Positions 50,647 to 59,743 of a stretch of 64,000 bases of DNA are shown in pieces. The position numbers and the translations under genes are program-made. Positions within the stretch are counted from its first letter, which is position 1. Every line of letters begins with the position of its first letter. The notes beneath the pieces were generated by a model. It was given only the letters and a program-made list of their open reading frames with translations. It was not told where the DNA came from and did not search any database. Origin of the DNA: JAICYJ01 sp963797565 (lineage in GTDB: Bacteria > Actinomycetota > Thermoleophilia > Gaiellales > JAICJC01); contig CAWCPM010000011.1 of the NCBI GenBank assembly GCA_963797565.1, forward strand, positions 186,001 to 250,000, written 5' to 3'.

Positions 50647-51280
50647 ATGAGCTACCAAATCGCGATCATCGACGACCTGCAGGACATCCCCTACCGCCAG
50701 GACACGCACATGCGGCCTGTCCGCCACCACCTGGGGATCACCGCGTTTGGGACGAACGCATGGACGGCTGCGAACGAGGGCGACCGGCTCTTGCCCGAGC
50801 ACCGAGAGGACGAGGGCATCGAGGAGCTCTACGTCGTGCTGCGCGGCCGTGCGCGGTTCGAGATCGACGGCGACAGCGTCGATGCGCCCGCGGGCACGCT
50901 CGTGTTCGTCGGGCCCGGAGAGCAACCGCACCGCCTTTGCGGAGGAGGCGGGGACGACGGTGCTTGCGATCGGCAGCACGGTCGGACAGTCATACGAGGT
51001 CGGCGGCTGGGAGGTCTGGGCGGAGTTCCACCCCGCGTACGAGGCCGGCGACTACGACGCCGTGATCGACCGCGCGCGCGAGACGCTCGAGGCGACTGAG
51101 TACGCCGCGCCGCTCTACAACCTCGCCTGCTGCGAGGCCCTGGCGGGCCGCAAGGAGGACGCGATCGGTCACCTTCAGGTCGCTTTCGAGCGGCGGCCAA
51201 ACCTTCGCGACCTCGCGAAGGAGGACACCGACCTCGACCCGATGCGGGACGAGCCGGCGTTTCGCGAGCTCGTCGCCTAG
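50647..51280 (+). CDS. cupin plus TPR-like protein (frameshift)
   Basis: About 210 residues if one C is removed from GGGCCCGG near 50914, joining ...AGTLVFVG to PESNRTAFAEEAGTT. N-terminal cupin (ELYVVLRGRARFEIDGD) followed by a helical repeat part (EYAAPLYNLACCEALAG, KEDAIGHLQVAFERRPNL). Behind a GGAGG-like site at 50636. A family of cupin+TPR proteins occurs in related organisms; no substrate known. As sequenced, the second half is out of frame. Confidence 0.78.
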
Positions 51281-51305
51281 CGGGTCGGGCGCCAACGGCG
51301 CACGG

Positions 51306-51945
51306 TCACACGTGAGCCAGCGCCCGGTCGAGCGGCCGCGGCACCTGCTGAGATCCAGCGCATCGACGAGCAACCTCGCGTACCGGATCTTTCGGCCGCT
51401 GCCGCTGCCCATGAAACGCCGAAGCTGCTGCTCAGTTGCGCGGCCTCGCCACTCGGGCTGCTTCTGCAATGTGCGAAACGATCCCAGGTCGCCCTGCGGC
51501 CTCAACGATCCGCTCCACAGCACTCGGCACCCAGAGCACGGATCAACTCGTCCTCCAGGTCCGCCGAGCAGACGAAGAAGCCCAGCCGCTCCATGTCGGT
51601 GCGGGTGAGCTGGGAGCCGAGGCCGGCCCGCTCGAGGCCGCGCCGGAAGTCGCCTTCCTCCCCGGCGTCGCAGATACCGGCCAGCGTCACGTCCAGTCCC
51701 GCAGGGCCGAACAGGTCGAGGAACTGCCCGATCGCCTGCGCGCCCCCGATCGGCACAACCGCGACCCGCTCGGCATGAAGGTCGCGACCGCGGCGCTCGG
51801 CCAGCGCCTCCACCGCACACTGGTCGCTCAACCCCTCGACCAGCACGACCGCACGCGGGGCCTCGCCACCGGCCAGCGCGCGTCTCGCTGCGGCGAGGGC
51901 TGCATCTTCCGAGCGGGATCGCGGCTTCTCGTCCACGCCACGCAT
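51306..51945 (-). pseudogene. stand-alone TOPRIM domain protein (three frameshifts)
   Basis: One protein of about 212 residues split over three frames: start MRGVDEKPRSRSEDA, TOPRIM motifs AVVLVEGLSDQCAVEAL (catalytic Glu) and GICDAGEEGDF (Asp motif), then after two single-base extras near 51530 and 51510 a conserved C-terminal half (LGSFRTLQKQPEWRGRATEQ, QLRRFMGSGSGRK) and a last shift near 51350 restoring VPRPLDRALAHV and the stop. Such proteins resemble OLD-family TOPRIM nucleases without the ATPase. Single gene, so no defence pair visible. GTG 51936 is an alternative start. Confidence 0.65.
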
Positions 51946-51999
51946 CTTCGCAACTCGGCCCTGTGACGCACGCGCCTTGATCGACCAGGTGAACGAGGC

Positions 52000-52005
52000 G
52001 ACAAT
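52000..52005 (+). promoter_or_regulatory. -10 box of NTF2-like gene
   Basis: GACAAT, 6 nt before the GTG at 52012; weaker match than the other boxes. Confidence 0.3.
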
Positions 52006-52011
52006 GCGGAC

Positions 52012-52425
52012 GTGGACGACATCCTGCCCGACCTCAACGATGCGCTTGAGGCGATGAATCGCGGTGATGTGGAGCCCGCGGTCGCCCTGCTCGATCCCGA
52101 CGTGGACTGGCGGGGCAGACCGCAGGGGCACCTGTGGTGGCGGCACGCCCCGAGCTGCCACGGCCCGGACGAGGCGCGCACGAATCTCAAGCTCCAGGTC
52201 GACAAGGGCCAGGCGAGGCCGGGCGTCAAGCAGTTCGCGCTGGAGCAGGTTGCCCAGGTTGGCGACTGCGTGGTGGTCGGCGGGAGTTGGGCGATGACGG
52301 ATGGGTCGCGCGAGGTCGCCGGGCGGTTCTACCAGGTGCTTCGGGTGCGCGGTGGGCTGATCGTGGACATCCAGGGCTGCACCAGTCGTCGCGCCGCGAT
52401 GGCCTACGCCCGCCGCGAAGCCTGA
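52012..52425 (+). CDS. SnoaL/NTF2-like protein
   Basis: 137 residues from GTG: cone fold signature LNDALEAMNRGDVEPAVALL, WRGRPQGH, then REVAGRFYQVLRVRGGLIVD. The alpha+beta cone proteins include ketosteroid isomerase and SnoaL-type cyclases; here no catalytic pair can be confirmed. Divergent from the TOPRIM gene, convergent with the DUF1801 gene. Confidence 0.78.
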   Translation: MDDILPDLNDALEAMNRGDVEPAVALLDPDVDWRGRPQGHLWWRHAPSCHGPDEARTNLKLQVDKGQARPGVKQFALEQVAQVGDCVVVGGSWAMTDGSREVAGRFYQVLRVRGGLIVDIQGCTSRRAAMAYARREA

Positions 52426-52440
52426 ACGGCCGCAATCAGC

Positions 52441-52884
52441 TCAGCTCAGCGCCTGCTTTACGAGCGCGCTGATCCTTGCCTCCTCGACGGCGGTCAGATC
52501 CTTCAGCGCGAAGGCGTTCGGCCACATGGCGCCCTCGTCGAGGTTCGCCTTGTCGCTGAAGCCGAGCGTCGCGTACCGCGTCTTGAACTTGTGAGCGCTC
52601 TGGAAGAAGCAGACGACCTTGCCGTCCTTGGCATACGCGGGCATCCCGTACCAGGTTCTCGGCGTGACGCCCGGCGCGGCGGCCATGATGATGGCGTGGA
52701 GCCGCTCGGCGATGGCGCGATCGTGTTCGGGCATCTCGGCGATCTTCGCGAGCACGTCGCTCTCTCCATCCGCCTTGGTGCCACGCGAGCCGCGACGTGC
52801 GGCCGACTTCACCTCCTGGGCACGCTCCCTCATCGCAGCTCGCTCGTCGTCCGTAAACCCCTTCGACGCTTTCCTCTCAGCCAT
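52441..52884 (-). CDS. DUF1801/YdhG-like protein
   Basis: 147 residues behind a GGAGGT ribosome-binding site. The C-terminal domain (TPRTWYGMPAYAKDGKVVCF, FKTRYATLGFSDK) matches the DUF1801 family, whose members include iron-chaperone-like and uncharacterised proteins. The N-terminal 45 residues are basic and probably disordered. Confidence 0.8.
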   Translation of the reverse strand: MAERKASKGFTDDERAAMRERAQEVKSAARRGSRGTKADGESDVLAKIAEMPEHDRAIAERLHAIIMAAAPGVTPRTWYGMPAYAKDGKVVCFFQSAHKFKTRYATLGFSDKANLDEGAMWPNAFALKDLTAVEEARISALVKQALS

Positions 52885-52955
52885 GTTCGATACCTCCGTG
52901 CAGCGAGTTCCGGCCCGTTGACCTGGCGTGATGGTAAGCGAACCTGACGCGCGGG

Positions 52956-52961
52956 TACGCT
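52956..52961 (+). promoter_or_regulatory. -10 box of GNAT gene
   Basis: TACGCT, 7 nt before the GTG at 52969. Confidence 0.4.
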
Positions 52962-52968
52962 CCCGCTC

Positions 52969-53421
52969 GTGGTCTCGCTCGAGCCGATCACTCAGTCGAA
53001 TCGCGATGCTCTGGACGCCCTGCGGGTATCGCCGGCACAGCGCCGGTTTGTCAGCGGTGTGAGCGAGTCGCTGCGCCAGGCAGCCGAGCATCCAGGTGCC
53101 CGCGCCATCCCATGGGGCGTCTATGCCGAGCACACGCCGGTCGGGTTTGTGATGATCGCCGACGAGGTCGACGGGCCGCCCTACATCGCGCAGTACCTCT
53201 GGAAGCTGCTGATCGACGAGCGCCACCAGCGGAAGGGCTACGGCACCGCAACCCTTGACCTGATCGTCGAGTACTTCCGCGGCCGGCCGGGCGTCGAGGT
53301 GCTCTGGACGAGCGCGGGCCAGGGTGAGGGCAGCCCGATTCCCTTCTACGAGCGGTACGGCTTCGAGCAGACGGGCGAGATCCAGGAAGGCGAGGTCAAG
53401 CTGCGGCTGACGATCATCTGA
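52969..53421 (+). CDS. GNAT family N-acetyltransferase
   Basis: 150 residues from GTG. GNAT motif A: IDERHQRKGYGTATLDLIVE, with motif B SPIPFYERYGFEQTGEI. The N-terminal part (SLEPITQSNRDALDALRVS) resembles spermidine/spermine acetyltransferases, but substrate is not assignable. Convergent with the SRPBCC gene, 9 bp apart. Confidence 0.87.
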   Translation: MVSLEPITQSNRDALDALRVSPAQRRFVSGVSESLRQAAEHPGARAIPWGVYAEHTPVGFVMIADEVDGPPYIAQYLWKLLIDERHQRKGYGTATLDLIVEYFRGRPGVEVLWTSAGQGEGSPIPFYERYGFEQTGEIQEGEVKLRLTII

Positions 53422-53430
53422 GCGGGATCG

Positions 53431-53832
53431 CTATCCCGCCGCCTCGAGCACCTGCTTCAACCGGGTGAGGTCGGCCTGGACGAGGCCCGCGTCGCGCTCG
53501 AAGTCCTCGCTGCTCATACCCGGGAGGCGGCGCAGGCTGAACACCACCTCGCAGCCGTCACCGTCGGGGATGACCCGCATCGGGTTGTAGATCACGTCTC
53601 CCGAGGGCAGCGTGACCTCGTGGTCGAGGACGCCGAACTCGTTGCGCTCGACGAAGGCGAGGCCGACCCGTCCGGCCGGTGTCTCCACGAACCACAGCCC
53701 GTCGACGTTCTCGACGGAGCTGCCCAGCCCGGGCGCCCACTCGGGAAGATGCGCCGGATCGGAGGCGTAGTCGTACACCTCGGCGGCGGGCCGGTCGATC
53801 GACTCACTGATCTGCCTGGACTCAGAGGGCAT
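53431..53832 (-). CDS. SRPBCC (START-like) family protein
   Basis: 133 residues from the ATG at 53832 (TTG at 53841 also possible). Polyketide-cyclase/START fold: SESIDRPAAEVYDYASDPAH, EWAPGLGSSVENVDG, then GDGCEVVFSLRRLPGMSSED. These proteins bind hydrophobic ligands; no ligand is evident. Single gene. Confidence 0.82.
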   Translation of the reverse strand: MPSESRQISESIDRPAAEVYDYASDPAHLPEWAPGLGSSVENVDGLWFVETPAGRVGLAFVERNEFGVLDHEVTLPSGDVIYNPMRVIPDGDGCEVVFSLRRLPGMSSEDFERDAGLVQADLTRLKQVLEAAG

Positions 53833-53865
53833 GTCCGCCAATCATGCCAAACGCGCCGCGTGCAT

Positions 53866-54279
53866 TCAGCCGCCGCTCACCCTGTCGGCGAACCATCGCA
53901 CCCACTGCTCCTGGGCGCTGGTCTCGACCGCGGCCGGGCGATACGCACGTCTGACCCAATCCACGGCGGATGCCGGCGGCTCGCCGGCCAGCACGGCCAT
54001 GCAGGCAAGGACGGTGCCGGTGCGACCGAGGCCACCCACGCATCCGACCTCGACCACCTCGCCGCGGCGCGCCCGCGCGAACGCCGCGGTGATCTGATCC
54101 GCCGCTCGGTCGCTGTCCGCCGGGAGCCCGTAGTCCGGCCAGTCGATCACCTCGGCCGGCCAGGTCGGTAGCCAGCGCATGTCGAGATACAGCCCGAACG
54201 ATCGTGTCGGATCGTGCTCGACCCGGTCGCGGATCGACGATGCCCGAACAACGGTGCCGTCACGAAACACGACATCCAT
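53866..54279 (-). CDS. protein-tyrosine phosphatase-like (dual-specificity fold)
   Basis: 137 residues. P-loop signature CVGGLGRTG (Cys-x5-Arg) with general-acid Asp candidates in IDWPDYGLPADSD. The first residue of the signature is Val rather than the usual His (VGCVGGLGRTG). TAAGCT lies 6 nt before the ATG. A second phosphatase of this type is at 59744; the two differ strongly outside the loop. Confidence 0.78.
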   Translation of the reverse strand: MDVVFRDGTVVRASSIRDRVEHDPTRSFGLYLDMRWLPTWPAEVIDWPDYGLPADSDRAADQITAAFARARRGEVVEVGCVGGLGRTGTVLACMAVLAGEPPASAVDWVRRAYRPAAVETSAQEQWVRWFADRVSGG

Positions 54280-54285
54280 CCGCTG

Positions 54286-54291
54286 AGCTTA
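54286..54291 (-). promoter_or_regulatory. -10 box of phosphatase-like gene
   Basis: TAAGCT on the minus strand, 6 nt before the ATG at 54279. Confidence 0.45.
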
Positions 54292-54577
54292 GGGGGTCGC
54301 AGAGGCCGGGTGCGTGCAGTGCGGAGTGCCGAGATGGTCGTGTCTTTGTCCCGAAAGACAAACGTCGTTTCACCACCACCGCCAAGTGGCGCGTTCCCAA
54401 CGTGCCTGACGAGCGCGCCGCCGGCACCCACCACGACCGGCTCCGCGCGGTCACACACGCCCCGCACGCCTGATCAACGGCAACCGTTCCGCCAGCCCCG
54501 CCCGCTCGTGCTCTGGATGCAAATGCCGAGCGCGACCCAACCGGCCGCCAGCCCGTGGAGCCTTCCGCCTCCATTGG
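54292..54577. other. gene-free region with nested inverted repeats
   Basis: About 290 bp between the phosphatase promoter and the kinase stop, with no credible gene. It contains TTTGTC-ccgaaa-GACAAA (54345-54362), overlapping AAACG-t-CGTTT (54360-54370), an AT-richer block that may be an operator or an RNA hairpin. Confidence 0.45.
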
Positions 54578-55216
54578 CTACAACCCGAGCGCTTCCCCAA
54601 CCCGGGCAACCGACTCGGCCACGCCCACGCTGCCGTCGACGTCAACGGTCTGCAGCTGGGCTGCTCGCGCCTGGGCTCGGAGTTGCTCCGTGAACAGCTG
54701 ATCGCGGGCGAGCAGGTTGGCCAGGGCCCGCTGCGGGTCGCTGGTCTTGTTCGGAATCGTCCAGGTCGACCCGCGGCTCTCGAACGCCGCGCGCCGGAAC
54801 TCCGGCGTGGGTAGCAGCCAGACGGCCTGCCGCGGGCGGCTCAGCAGCGGCGCGACCAGGCGCGGCAGGAGACTGAACCCCTCGGCCAGGACAGGCGGAT
54901 CCGGCGGCAGGGCGAGCAGATCATCGACCACCAGATCGAACCCCTCACCCTGGAAGCCGTGGAACGTCTCCAGCATCACCTCAGGTGGGCGGTTCACCCA
55001 GCGCTCGTCCATGTCCATCGCCATGAACCCCCGCAGCAGCGGCGTTGCGCCCGAATCGGCACGGTCGACGAGCTTCGAGAACGGCTCCGTGTGGTAGAGC
55101 CGCAGGCCGTGGTCGGCGGCGAGCTGCCGGGCCACGGTCGACTTGCCGGCGCCGCTGCCACCCCCGATCCAGCGGACGTGCTGCAGACCCGCACCGGCGC
55201 GGTTGCGGCTAGCCAA
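54578..55216 (-). CDS. P-loop kinase-like protein
   Basis: 212 residues. Walker A GGGSGAGKSTVARQL; later VDDLLALPPDPPVLAEGFSL and a C-terminal basic helix. The overall shape is that of uridine-kinase/zeta-toxin-like small nucleoside or amino-glycoside kinases, but no subfamily is recognised. The TTG start at 55216 overlaps the stop of the cold-shock gene by 8 bp, so translation is probably coupled to it. Confidence 0.7.
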   Translation of the reverse strand: MASRNRAGAGLQHVRWIGGGSGAGKSTVARQLAADHGLRLYHTEPFSKLVDRADSGATPLLRGFMAMDMDERWVNRPPEVMLETFHGFQGEGFDLVVDDLLALPPDPPVLAEGFSLLPRLVAPLLSRPRQAVWLLPTPEFRRAAFESRGSTWTIPNKTSDPQRALANLLARDQLFTEQLRAQARAAQLQTVDVDGSVGVAESVARVGEALGL

Positions 55217-55415
55217 CCACCGTCACGTTCGCAGCCTCCATGCCCTTGCGGCCCTCCTGCGGCTCGTACTCGACCTTCTGGCCCTCGTCGAGGTTGCGGA
55301 AGCCGGTGCCGGAGATGTTCGAGAAGTGCACGAAGACGTCGCTCCCACCGTCGTCCGGGGTGATGAATCCGTACCCCTTCGCCTGCGAAAACCATTTCAC
55401 GATGCCAGTGGCCAT
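55209..55415 (-). CDS. cold-shock protein, CspA family
   Basis: 68 residues from ATG behind AGGAGAGC. Single cold-shock domain with RNP1 KGYGFIT and RNP2 DVFVHF; binds single-stranded nucleic acids and acts as RNA chaperone. Its leader (55416-55510) holds stem-loops (see the hairpin entry). The downstream kinase overlaps it by 8 bp, an unusual partner. Confidence 0.95.
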   Translation of the reverse strand: MATGIVKWFSQAKGYGFITPDDGGSDVFVHFSNISGTGFRNLDEGQKVEYEPQEGRKGMEAANVTVVG

Positions 55416-55482
55416 TGCAGCTCTCCTGGTCGGCGTTTTGGAACGACGCAGGTCAGACACTTCATGAGGCCACCACACGCAC

Positions 55483-55506
55483 GTTCATGAACCCACAGGC
55501 GGTTCA
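55483..55506 (-). promoter_or_regulatory. hairpins in cold-shock gene leader
   Basis: GTTCATGAAC (55483-55492) is a perfect 10-bp palindrome overlapping TGAACC-(7)-GGTTCA (55488-55506). They lie about 70-90 nt upstream of the csp ATG, in the expected leader, and may act as thermosensitive or antitermination structures. Confidence 0.45.
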
Positions 55507-55549
55507 CGGGCGCAAGTTTAGCGAATCGGCGGTTTCGGAGCGGTGAAAA

Positions 55550-58500
55550 TCAGGCCGGCTCGGCGGCGTCCTCGACCGCCTCCACCGCAGCCTCGGGAGC
55601 GGCGCCGTTGGCCTCGGCGACGCCCGGTTCGCCGTCGCCGCGGCGTCGCGAGCGCGACCGCGACCGCCGCCGCCGTTCGCGCCGCTCGGGCGATGCACCG
55701 ACCGGCTCGCCGCGCGCCAGCTTGCGCACGGCACCCGGCCGCGAGTCGCGCGTTTTCTGCCCGTCCACCTCGATCTCGAACTCGACCCGCACACGCCCGC
55801 GCACGCCCGCGCCCTTCAGCTGCACCAGCACGCGGCGGGCTGCATCGTCGGCCAGCACCTGGGCCTCCTCGACCGTCAGCGGCACCACCAGCCCGGCGCC
55901 GTCCACGGCCACACGCGCGTGCCGGTCGCTGCGCTCCGGCTCGCTCAGCACCTTCGCGACCGAGATCTCGAGCGACTCCACCTCGGCGGCCGCCGCGCGC
56001 ACCTCCTGTGCGGTCTTCACCGGCTCCGCCTTCGACCCGGTCAGCCTCCAGCTGAGCGACGGCTTGTCGCCCAGCGAGGCACCGACCACCAGGTCGGCGT
56101 CGTCGCGCAGCCGCACCGCGACCGAGGCCGGGATCTCGATCAGCACCCGGCCGTCCACCCGCTTCACCGGCACGGCCGGCGGCGTGGCGCCGACGACGGC
56201 GCCGTTGAACGAGACGGTCTCGCCCTTGTCGGACTTCTCCTTGGCCTTGGCCCGCTTCGCCTGTTTGGCCTTGGGCTGTGGCGCCGGGATGTTCGAGCCG
56301 AGCGCAGCGGCCAGCCGGTGCGGATCCTGGGACAGCGCCACGCGTGCGCGCTCCACCAGCCGTTCGGCGGCGCTGTTGCGGCGCGGTGAGGCGACGGCGA
56401 GGATGGCAGCGCCGGCCTCGAGCGGTGAGGTGGTGGCGACGGTGACCAGCCGCGCGGCCGCCTCGGTGTTGGTCTTGTCGTCGGCGGCCGCCGCCAGCGC
56501 GCCCAGCAGGCTGCGTCCGTCGCTGACATGGGCGCCCGCGTAGCGGTACTCGTGGTCGCGCGCGGCCCGGGCCAGCTGCCACGTCCAGGCCACGATCCGG
56601 TCGATCGGGGCATCGATCTTGCCGTCGCCCATGGCCAGCAACAGCACGCGCGCACCCTGGCCGCGGTCCTGCTGCCAGGTCGGCGCCGCCTCCACCAGCC
56701 GGCAGGCCATGGCGAAGGTGGTCTGGCTGGGCCGCTGGGAGGACAGGTCGCCGAGCGCGGCCAGGCGCAGCTTGCGGTGCTTGTTCTCGGCTGCGCACGT
56801 GAACAGGAACAGCTCTCGCGATTCCGGCTGCAGCGCCGCGATCCGCTCGGCCAGCTGCTGCGCGTCGGCCGGCGTGACGGCGCGGGCGGCGACGACCGCC
56901 CAGGCGCGCTGCTCGTCGATCGGCAGCTTGGACGCATCGACCAGGCGCCACTGGTTGGCGATCACCGCGATCCGGCGCTCCGGGTTGTCCGAGACGGGGA
57001 CGATCCAGGACGCTTCCTTGACGATCGGCTTCGGCGGCCGGCGGCGCCAGCGGCGGCGGCGCGGCGGCGGCGGCGTGACCAGCCCGCTGGGCCGGTAGGC
57101 ATCGACGTCGAGCAGCGAGTGCAGCGTGATCACGCGCTCGGTGTGCGGTGCGCCGGGCTCGGCGAAGTCGACCACGATGCCGGATTCCTTGCGGCGGTGC
57201 AGGCGCATGATGCGGCCGACCCGCTGCTGGTAGACGCGGCGGCTGGCCGTGGGCGCGAGGTGCATGCAGACCGTGGCGCGGGGAGCGTTCCATCCCTCGG
57301 CCAGCAGCATCGCGTTCACCAGCACATTGATCTCACCGCGCTCGTAGGCCGCCAGGGTCTCGGCCAGCACACGGGGCGGCGTGCGGCCGGAGACGGCGGC
57401 GGCCCGCATCCCGATCGCCTTCATGGCCGCGGCCACGCGCTCGGCGTGGTCGACGCCGGCCGCGTACACGATGCCCGGCGTGTCGCCGAACCGGCTCTGG
57501 TAGAGGTCGGCGGCGGCCATGTTCAGCGGGTCGAGGTCGAGCGCGACTGCCAGCTGGCCCTGGTCGAAGTCGCCGCCGACGATCTCGACGGTGCGCAGCG
57601 AGGCGATCGGGCGCACGCGGACGCAGCGCAGCGGTGCCACCACGCCGCGGCGCACGGCCTCGGCCAGTGGCAGGTCGGCAACCTCGGCCGGGAACACGTC
57701 TGAGACGTGCTTCTGCAGCAGCTGGTCGGTGGCGGTCATGCCGATGTAGACCGGCTCGGACAGGCTCCGGATCGCGGCCGAGGTCTTCTCGCCCAACGCC
57801 GTGTGGGCCTCATCGCAGACCACCACGCCGTACACGTCGGGCTTCAGCTGCGAGGCGTGCTTGATGAACCAGGAATAGGTGTTGATCGTGAGCGGCGGCG
57901 CATCGGGCGTGCGATCGCCGACCAGCACGGCCTCGTGAAGCCGCGGGCCGTAGCCCTCCTTGGTGAGGTCGCGCGTGAACTGGTCGACCAGCAGCCGGCG
58001 GTGGGTGAGGATCAGGACGCCGGTGGTGCGGGCGGCATCGACGAAGCCGGCCGCGGCGATGGTCTTGCCGGACGCGGTCGGGTGCTTGAACCGGTAGCGG
58101 CGCCGGGCGCCGGGGTCGTCGGTGTCCGCATCGGCCTCCAGCTCGTGGACGGGCGCGACGTGTGCGACCGCCACGTCGAAGCCGGCGTCATTCTGGTGGT
58201 CGTCGCCGTTCTCGTCGCCGTTGCCGTTGCTGCCGTTGCCGTTCCCGTTGCCGTTGCCTCGTCGTCATCCTCCTCATCCTCCTCGCCCTCCCCACGCTCG
58301 CGGTCGGCGATCAGCGCGGCCAGCTGACCGGCCAGCGCGTCCACCTGGTGGCGGCGCAGCGCGGTGCCGGAGGCCAGCCGCGGAGGCTGGCCGGAGAGCA
58401 TGCGGTCGAGGCCGAGGATCAGGGAGAAGTCGCGACGCCAGGCGAAGCTGGGCTCGACCAGCCCGCGCTCCATCTCGGCGATGGCCGCGTCCAGGGCGGC

Positions 58501-58626
58501 TCGGCGCGCGGTACCGGGGGCGAGCGCCGAATCGGCATTCTCACCCTCATGTAAGAGCGGTTCTCCGCACCACGCAGATACGCGTTGCGCGGCCGCTTCC
58601 AGATCAGCCGTGATCCCCAAAGTCAT
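55550..58626 (-). CDS. SF2 DEAD/DEAH-box helicase with disordered linker (frameshift)
   Basis: About 1025 residues counting a one-base deletion (or two-base insertion) near 58260. N-terminus with Q-motif-like LRRHQVDALAGQLAA; then a run of Asn-Gly repeats (58175-58250); helicase core Walker A HPTASGKTIAAAGF, Walker B VVVCDEAHTA, motif III GMTATDQ, motif VI YQQRVGRIMRLHR. The C-terminal third is helical plus a basic SR/RR-rich, then acidic tail. Role in RNA or DNA metabolism unclear; relatives are widespread in Actinomycetota. Confidence 0.83.
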
Positions 58627-58684
58627 GCGTTGGAGCCGTCCGGGTCAAACGGGCGCCATAGGCAGGCGGCTCCGGAGGGCGCAT

Positions 58685-59482
58685 TCAGTGTAGCAGCGCG
58701 GATGCCACGAGGTCGGTGAGATCCGCGTGCAGCGCCGGCCCGGCCGCCAGCACCCCGTCGCCGCTGTCCCCCACCGGCTCCAGCGGGCTGACGACGCCGC
58801 CCGCCTCGGACACCAGCAGCACACCGGCAGCGCGGTCCCAGCGACGCGTGCCAAGCTCGTAGTACCCATCCAGGCGGCCGCAGGCCACCCAGGCCAGATC
58901 GATCGCCGCGGATCCCGCGCGGCGGACGTCGCGCACCCGCGGCAGGATCTGGCTGAGGGCGCGCGCCTGGCCGGCGCGCACCTGTGCGGAGTACGAGAAG
59001 CCGGTGCCGATCAGGCTGCGGGAGAGGTCGCCGCACGCGGAGACCGCGATCGGCGTCCCGTTGCGGAAGGCGCCGCCCCCGCGCACGGCGGTGAAGGTCT
59101 CACCCAGGCACGGGTGGTGCACGACGCCGACGACGCCCCCGCCGGCATCCTCGCAGGCCACCGACACCGCCCACACCGGCTGGCGGTAGAGGTAGTTGGT
59201 GGTGCCGTCCAGCGGGTCGACCACCCACAGCAGGTCACCGGCGCCGGCGGCCCGCCCGCCCTCCTCCCCCAGCACGGCGTCGCCGGGGCGCCGCTCGCCG
59301 ATCAGCGAACGGATCAGCGCCTCGGCGTCGCGGTCGGCGTCGGAGACCATGTCGGTGCTGCTGCTCTTGCGCTCGACGCCCGTGGCGGGGCGTCGAAACC
59401 GCTCCAGCAGCAGGTCGCCGGCGGCCACGGCTGCGGCCTCGGCAACCTCCAGCAGCGCCTGGTGATCACGTGCGGCGGGCAT
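58685..59482 (-). CDS. inositol monophosphatase family protein
   Basis: 265 residues. Metal-site motifs GEEGGRAAG, the signature DPLDGTTNYLYRQP and RWDRAAGVLLVSEAGG. Removes phosphate from inositol-1-phosphate or related sugars such as histidinol phosphate. TAGACT lies exactly 6 nt before the ATG. Confidence 0.92.
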   Translation of the reverse strand: MPAARDHQALLEVAEAAAVAAGDLLLERFRRPATGVERKSSSTDMVSDADRDAEALIRSLIGERRPGDAVLGEEGGRAAGAGDLLWVVDPLDGTTNYLYRQPVWAVSVACEDAGGGVVGVVHHPCLGETFTAVRGGGAFRNGTPIAVSACGDLSRSLIGTGFSYSAQVRAGQARALSQILPRVRDVRRAGSAAIDLAWVACGRLDGYYELGTRRWDRAAGVLLVSEAGGVVSPLEPVGDSGDGVLAAGPALHADLTDLVASALLH

Positions 59483-59488
59483 CGCGGC

Positions 59489-59494
59489 AGTCTA
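59489..59494 (-). promoter_or_regulatory. -10 box of inositol monophosphatase gene
   Basis: TAGACT on the minus strand, 6 nt before the ATG at 59482. Confidence 0.45.
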
Positions 59495-59573
59495 TGCCGC
59501 GGCCGCAAGTTACGAAGACCAGGATCAGATTCGGTGAAGTTCCTGCAATTCGGTAGATTTTTCGACCCGAACG

Positions 59574-59590
59574 TGCATGCTTCCTGCATG
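59574..59590. promoter_or_regulatory. GCATGC inverted repeat
   Basis: GCATGC-ttcct-GCATGC in an AT-richer stretch upstream of and overlapping the start of the small basic ORF, possibly an operator. Confidence 0.3.
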
Positions 59591-59716
59591 CGACGCATGA
59601 TCCATCGGCTGCTCGACCGCCGCCGCGAACGACGGCTGGCGCTGGAGCTCGAGCATCGCTACCGGGCTCAGCTGGATTCCCGCGCCGAGGCAGCGGCGCG
59701 GATGGCCGACGACTAG
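59588..59716 (+). CDS. hypothetical small basic protein
   Basis: 42 residues (ATG 59588), or 60 residues from GTG 59534. Very basic helix RRRERRLALELEHRYRAQL then an acidic end (ARMADD). Overlaps a GCATGC inverted repeat. Independent gene or chance; no homologue recognised. Confidence 0.35.
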   Translation: MRRMIHRLLDRRRERRLALELEHRYRAQLDSRAEAAARMADD

Positions 59717-59731
59717 CTCTTTCGCCTCGCC

Positions 59732-59737
59732 TACGAT
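59732..59737 (+). promoter_or_regulatory. -10 box of second tyrosine phosphatase gene
   Basis: TACGAT, 6 nt before the ATG at 59744. Confidence 0.45.
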
Positions 59738-59743
59738 GCCCGC

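Noticed and set aside
51306..51945. TOPRIM gene as part of an OLD-type defence system
   Set aside because: No ATPase partner, no mobile context; neighbours are ordinary single genes.
54204..54693. Open frames across the 54.3-54.6 kb gap
   Set aside because: Ser/Pro/Arg-rich translations in several frames, none with motifs, start signals or consistent codon use.
55518..57293. 591-codon minus-strand frame inside the helicase
   Set aside because: Alternative frame of the helicase C-terminus with low-complexity Arg/Ala/Gly translation and no motifs.
55550..58626. Helicase as component of a phage-defence island
   Set aside because: No nuclease, methyltransferase or other defence partner nearby; flanked by csp and inositol phosphatase.
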